This document shows, piece after piece, positions 13,752 through 17,024 of a stretch of DNA of 17,024 nucleotides (its first letter is position 1; the number at the start of each line of letters is the position of its first letter). The position numbers and the translations under genes are program-made. Location: contig DQHW01000021.1 in NCBI GenBank assembly GCA_003524305.1, forward strand, positions 21,828 to 38,851. Direction: 5' to 3'. Source of the stretch: Anaerolineaceae bacterium (GTDB taxonomy: Bacteria > Chloroflexota > Anaerolineae > Anaerolineales > Anaerolineaceae). Below the pieces are notes generated by a model. It saw nothing but the letters and a program-made list of their open reading frames with translations, made no database searches and was not told the DNA's origin.

Positions 13752-13779
13752 ATTATATCCTTCAAAAATATTCAAACAA
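13752..13779 (-). promoter_or_regulatory. Promoter of the small membrane protein gene (leaderless)
   Basis: On the minus strand, TTGTTT (13774-13779), a 16-nt spacer and TATAAT (13752-13757) form the promoter, with the ATG at 13745 six nt after the -10 box. A 12-bp direct repeat (AAATATTCAAAC at 13766-13777 and 13801-13812) and the palindrome CCATATATGG (13783-13792) flank it. Confidence 0.5.
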
Positions 13780-13888
13780 ACACCATATATGGGGGGTCAT
13801 AAATATTCAAACGCCACATGTAAGCATTAATTGCGTATATCAGTGTGGATAAATCTTCACCACTTCAGAAAAGATGTGAAATTGCATA

Positions 13889-13916
13889 TTGAATAATCAG
13901 AAAATGTTGCTACAAT
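13889..13916 (+). promoter_or_regulatory. Promoter of the fadR-like operon
   Basis: TTGAAT (13889-13894), a 16-nt spacer and TACAAT (13911-13916) form the promoter. The predicted start is about 13923, at the first base of the FadR-like box. Confidence 0.6.
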
Positions 13917-13922
13917 AGTCTT

Positions 13923-13939
13923 AACTGGTATGACCTCTT
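13923..13939. promoter_or_regulatory. FadR-like operator (autoregulation)
   Basis: AACTGGTATGACCTCTT has the GGT-N3-ACC centre of the FadR subfamily of GntR sites. It shares the core CTGGTA-N-GACC with the E. coli fadB box as I remember it. It covers the expected transcription start, the place for a simple repressor. The gene 32 bp downstream encodes a FadR homologue. A further TACCA at 13939-13943 extends the symmetry. Confidence 0.65.
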
Positions 13940-13971
13940 ACCAATTTTAAAATGATTGGAGCAACTTCTCT

Positions 13972-14688
13972 ATGGCTACCTGGGAAATTCCACCTAAACC
14001 TGCTGAACTGGCTGAAAACCGCCTGGTCGAAGCCATCCTGGATGGTACCTTTACTATCAACTCAAACCTGCCGCCAGAACGCGAATTGGCTGAAAGCCTG
14101 GGGGTTACCCGCCCCACCCTGCGTGAAGCCCTGCAGCGTCTCTCACGTGACGGCTGGATCGAAATCCATCACGGCCGGGCTACCCGGGTTAAAGATTACT
14201 GGCGTGAAGGCAACCTGCTGATACTCACTGCCATCGCCCAGCACCAGGATAAAGTCTCTCCTGATTTCGTCACCAACTTGCTGCAAATCCGCTTGCTGCT
14301 TGCGCCGGCTTATACGCGCCTGGCCATGCAGAACTCGCTCAATGAGGTGATTCACCTTTTGGAATCGCTGCAAAACATAGAAGACACCGCCGAAGAATTC
14401 ACACGGCGAGACCTTGATCTTCACAAACAACTCACAATCTTTTCAAAGAATCCGATCTTTACCTTAATTCTCAACGGTTTTGGTGACCCCTATAACAAGA
14501 TGGGGAATCTCTATTTCAGCAGTGCCGAATCAAGGGCGCATTCCCGTTCATTCTATAAAAAACTATTATCTGCCGTGCTTTCAAATGATTTTTACCAGGT
14601 TGAAGAAGTGACCCGGCAGGTAATGCAAGACAGCATTGAATTGATGCAAAAAGCAATTATTTCATCCGGCATGTCCAAAGGAGCATAA
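13972..14688 (+). CDS. fadR: FadR-type GntR regulator
   Basis: This 238-aa protein is almost the length of E. coli FadR (239) and aligns with it, from memory, along its whole length. The N-terminal winged helix keeps the residues that contact DNA in E. coli FadR, at a constant offset of two: Arg37, Thr46, Arg47, Arg51 and His67. The wing GRATRVKDYW corresponds to GKPTKVNNFW. The C-terminal domain shares NPIFTLILNG and the YF.S.E.R stretch seen in FadR rather than in the metal-binding FCD family. In the acyl-CoA pocket, Ser is kept at the position of E. coli Ser219, but those of Gly216 and Trp223 are Met, so the ligand may differ. It heads an operon with glpD and an alkyl-DHAP-synthase-like gene. 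GGAG precedes the ATG by about 10 nt, and a FadR-like box lies over the transcription start. Confidence 0.85.
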   Translation: MATWEIPPKPAELAENRLVEAILDGTFTINSNLPPERELAESLGVTRPTLREALQRLSRDGWIEIHHGRATRVKDYWREGNLLILTAIAQHQDKVSPDFVTNLLQIRLLLAPAYTRLAMQNSLNEVIHLLESLQNIEDTAEEFTRRDLDLHKQLTIFSKNPIFTLILNGFGDPYNKMGNLYFSSAESRAHSRSFYKKLLSAVLSNDFYQVEEVTRQVMQDSIELMQKAIISSGMSKGA

Positions 14689-14690
14689 CA

Positions 14691-16286
14691 ATGTGGGAAA
14701 AAGGTTGGAGGCAATCGGTCTGGAAAGAACTGAATGGAAATTGGGACGTGATCGTGATTGGCGGCGGCATCACAGGCGCCGGCGTGTTTCGCCGCGCAGT
14801 TGCCGAGGGTTATAAGACCCTGCTCGTTGACGCCGCGGATTTTGCGTTTGGTACTTCCAGCCGATCTTCAAAACTTGTTCACGGCGGATTTCGCTACTTG
14901 CGCAACAAGCAGTTCGATGTCACCCGCGAATCGGTGCGCGAACGCGAATGGATGCTCAAAGAAGCAAAAAACCTGGTAACACCCCTTGGTTTTATCATGC
15001 CCTGCCCGGATAACCCAAAAGTCTCAGGCCAATTTGCGATCGGTGTCGTAATTTACGACTTGCTGGCACCCAAATGGCAGCATTCTCTCTTCTCTAAACG
15101 CAAAGTATTGCGTCTTTGTCCGCAAATTGATAAACCTGATTTAAAGGGTGCCTTTCTTTATTATGATGCCGAAATGGATGATGCCAGGCTGGTCAACCAC
15201 ATAATCCGCGAAGGTGTGGCGGATGGCGGCACCGCCATCAATTACTGCAAGGTAGAAAAGCTGCTTCGCGGTCAAAAAGGAAGCGTCTGCGGTGTGCAAG
15301 TTAAAGACCTGGGATCTTCAGAACTTGGCGATCTTGAAATCAAGTCGGCGGTGGTGATCAACGCCACCGGTCCCTGGAGCGACGAAGTCCGTGCCCAGGT
15401 GAACGCGCCAGCCCGCCTGCGCCGTCTGCGCGGTTCTCACTTGATCTTTCCACGCGAGAAACTACCGCTGCCTTACGCCGTCACCCTGCTGCATCCCCGT
15501 GACGGACGCGCCATGTTTGGTATCCCCTGGGAGGGCACCACGATGATCGGTACGACTGACCTGGATCATTCCGCGCCGCTATCAAAAGGAGAACCCTTTG
15601 CCACTCAACAGGAAATTGATTACATCCTGGAGGCCGGCAACGCCACTTTTCCTTCCGCATCCCTAAACCGGCAGGATATTCTTTCGAGCTTTGCCGGCCT
15701 TCGACCCGTGATCAATACTGGCGCATCGGATCCTTCCAAGGAATCTCGTGCACATGTGGTCTGGGAAGAAGACGGATTGATCACAGTCACCGGCGGAAAG
15801 CTAACCACCTTTCGCATCATGGCTGAAGAGGCTTTACAAATGGCATCAGCCAAACTACCCCACCCCATTGATTTGAGCGTACGGAAACCTTATTTCAATC
15901 CTCTGCCAAATACCCTGGCTCAAGGAAGGGTTATTTCTTCAGAGTTTGCCTACCTGCTTGGACGTTACGGCAGCGAGACGGATGACCTGCTCAACTGCGC
16001 CAAAGGAGACGAAAACCAGCCCATCGGCAGCCTGCCCAACCTTTGGTCAGAGATCCGCTGGACGGCACGCACCGGCGGCGTCGAGCACCTGGATGATCTA
16101 TTATTACGCCGGGTGCGTTTGGGTATGCTGCTGCCAGACGGTGCCAGCGCCGAAATGGAGCGCATCCGCGCTATTGCCCAACCCGAACTCGACTGGGATG
16201 ATGCCAAATGGAAGCGTGAAGAAAAACGCTACCGTGACATTTACGAAAAATTCTACAGCCCATCCCCAAAGGGATTTGCTGATTAA
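14691..16286 (+). CDS. glpD: FAD-dependent glycerol-3-phosphate dehydrogenase
   Basis: This 531-aa flavoprotein is of the GlpD family. It has the FAD-binding IGGGITGAG (23-31), the GTSSRSSKLVHGGFRYL signature (54-70), the INATGPWSD block, GTTDLDH, and TGGKLTTFR near residue 367, followed by the usual C-terminal helical domain. GlpD oxidises sn-glycerol-3-phosphate to DHAP and gives electrons to quinone at the cytoplasmic membrane. Its ATG is 2 nt after the fadR stop codon, and its ribosome-binding site AAAGGAG lies inside fadR, so the two are translationally coupled. An alkyl-DHAP-synthase-like gene follows 26 bp later. Its product DHAP is the backbone used by that pathway. No glycerol kinase or uptake gene is adjacent. 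Confidence 0.93.
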   Translation: MWEKGWRQSVWKELNGNWDVIVIGGGITGAGVFRRAVAEGYKTLLVDAADFAFGTSSRSSKLVHGGFRYLRNKQFDVTRESVREREWMLKEAKNLVTPLGFIMPCPDNPKVSGQFAIGVVIYDLLAPKWQHSLFSKRKVLRLCPQIDKPDLKGAFLYYDAEMDDARLVNHIIREGVADGGTAINYCKVEKLLRGQKGSVCGVQVKDLGSSELGDLEIKSAVVINATGPWSDEVRAQVNAPARLRRLRGSHLIFPREKLPLPYAVTLLHPRDGRAMFGIPWEGTTMIGTTDLDHSAPLSKGEPFATQQEIDYILEAGNATFPSASLNRQDILSSFAGLRPVINTGASDPSKESRAHVVWEEDGLITVTGGKLTTFRIMAEEALQMASAKLPHPIDLSVRKPYFNPLPNTLAQGRVISSEFAYLLGRYGSETDDLLNCAKGDENQPIGSLPNLWSEIRWTARTGGVEHLDDLLLRRVRLGMLLPDGASAEMERIRAIAQPELDWDDAKWKREEKRYRDIYEKFYSPSPKGFAD

Positions 16287-16312
16287 TTTTACAATTCGAT
16301 TGGAGAGAGAAA

Positions 16313-17024
16313 ATGGCCAAACAAAAGTGCATCCCCGCCTGGTATGAAGAGCCCACCCCCGCAGGTACTTATCGTTCGCTCTTCAAATGGGGCGATCTTG
16401 CTGGTTACAAACACCCCAACAGCGGTCTGGTGAAACTGGTGCTGGATACCTTCGACATGAAATGTGAAGATTTTCAGAAACCTCTTGACCTGGCGCTTGA
16501 CACAATCCCTGACAACATGCCTTCCAAATTGCATGAAAAGCATTTAAAAGAATTTCAACGCATCTGCGGCAAAGAGAATGTGCGTACCGATACCCTTGAG
16601 CGTACTGCCAAATCTTACGGTGGAGGAATGATTGATGCCCTGCGTCTCCGCCGGCATATTATCGAAAATATCGCCGAAGCGGTGTTGGCGCCACGTTCGC
16701 AAGGTGAAATCGAAGAAATCATTCGCTACTGCGAGCATGAAGCCATTCCTGTTTACATTTACGGCGCCGGTTCAAGCGTCACCCGCGGCATGGAAGCCAT
16801 TAAAGGCGGCATCGCGCTGGATATGAGCAAGCACATGAACAAGGTGATTAAATTTAACGAAATGGATCAGACCATTACTGTTCAGGCAGGCATGACCGGT
16901 CCGCAGTTGGAAGACATTCTCAACAATGCTCAATCACAATTAAATGCCAAACGCGCCTACACCTGCGGACACTTCCCCCAATCCTTCGAATATTCAAGTG
17001 TGGGCGGCTGGGTGGTCACCCGCG
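16313..17024 (+). CDS. Alkyl-DHAP-synthase-like FAD-binding oxidoreductase (3' end cut by window)
   Basis: The first 237 residues are visible; the gene runs off the right edge. The FAD-binding PCMH fold begins at about residue 120 (VLAPRSQGEIEEIIRYC) and includes IYGAGSSVTRG. It continues into TVQAGMTGPQLEDIL and the signature GHFPQSFEYSSVGGWVVTR, which closely parallels the GH.P.S.E.S..GGW..TR segment of alkyldihydroxyacetonephosphate synthase. That enzyme swaps the acyl chain of acyl-DHAP for a fatty alcohol to form the ether bond. Bacterial homologues also include D-lactate/glycolate-type oxidases, so the ether-lipid role is inferred. GGAGAG before the ATG and the 26-bp gap to glpD show it belongs to the same operon. 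The active-site end lies outside the window. Confidence 0.8.
   Translation, partial: MAKQKCIPAWYEEPTPAGTYRSLFKWGDLAGYKHPNSGLVKLVLDTFDMKCEDFQKPLDLALDTIPDNMPSKLHEKHLKEFQRICGKENVRTDTLERTAKSYGGGMIDALRLRRHIIENIAEAVLAPRSQGEIEEIIRYCEHEAIPVYIYGAGSSVTRGMEAIKGGIALDMSKHMNKVIKFNEMDQTITVQAGMTGPQLEDILNNAQSQLNAKRAYTCGHFPQSFEYSSVGGWVVTR

Overview
The window reads as an ordinary chromosomal stretch from an anaerobic or microaerophilic bacterium. A member of Chloroflexota (Anaerolineae-like) is my best guess. This is inferred from the mix of genes (an LCP protein with no LPS genes, a sulfur-relay cluster, a bacterial alkyl-DHAP-synthase-like protein, many sugar-catabolism genes), and nothing here proves it. 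I see no rRNA, tRNA, CRISPR array, transposase or phage gene. Several genes have a -10 box exactly 6 nt before the ATG, which suggests leaderless transcription is common in this genome.

Layout. 1-249: gene-free, with a 16-bp direct repeat, two terminator-like hairpins and a perfect 15-bp hairpin. 250-513: a stand-alone MoaD/ThiS-like beta-grasp protein, followed by a strong bidirectional terminator. 587-1432 (minus): two paralogous 119-aa STAS/SpoIIAA-like proteins whose last 21 residues are identical. 1567-6587 (minus): a four-gene catabolic operon in the order class II aldolase, class III aminotransferase, FGGY kinase, MFS transporter. It diverges from a TetR regulator (6670-7329) across a compact region in which two good promoters share one palindrome. 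7420-9422: a DUF4287/DUF5655-type protein and a HemW/ChuW-like radical SAM protein. 9553-11994: an ArsR-SQR-like-TusE/DsrC-like-DsrE2 sulfur-trafficking operon with a clear promoter and operator. 12210-13310: an LCP (LytR-CpsA-Psr) cell-envelope protein, convergent with a small four-helix membrane protein. 13972-17024 (edge): a FadR-type regulator, an FAD-dependent glycerol-3-phosphate dehydrogenase and the first part of an alkyl-DHAP-synthase-like flavoprotein.

Three modules look like working systems. (1) In the minus-strand operon, a transporter resembling the FLVCR choline/ethanolamine carriers, an aminotransferase, a sugar kinase and a class II aldolase could together take up, deaminate, phosphorylate and cleave an amino-polyol or amino sugar, under TetR control. 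(2) The ArsR operon could oxidise sulfide to sulfane sulfur and pass it from DsrE2 to a single-cysteine TusE-like protein. (3) The FadR operon carries a FadR-like box over its own transcription start. It would link fatty-acid status to production of DHAP and ether-lipid-type chemistry. The third is the most surprising, because true FadR proteins are best known from gammaproteobacteria.
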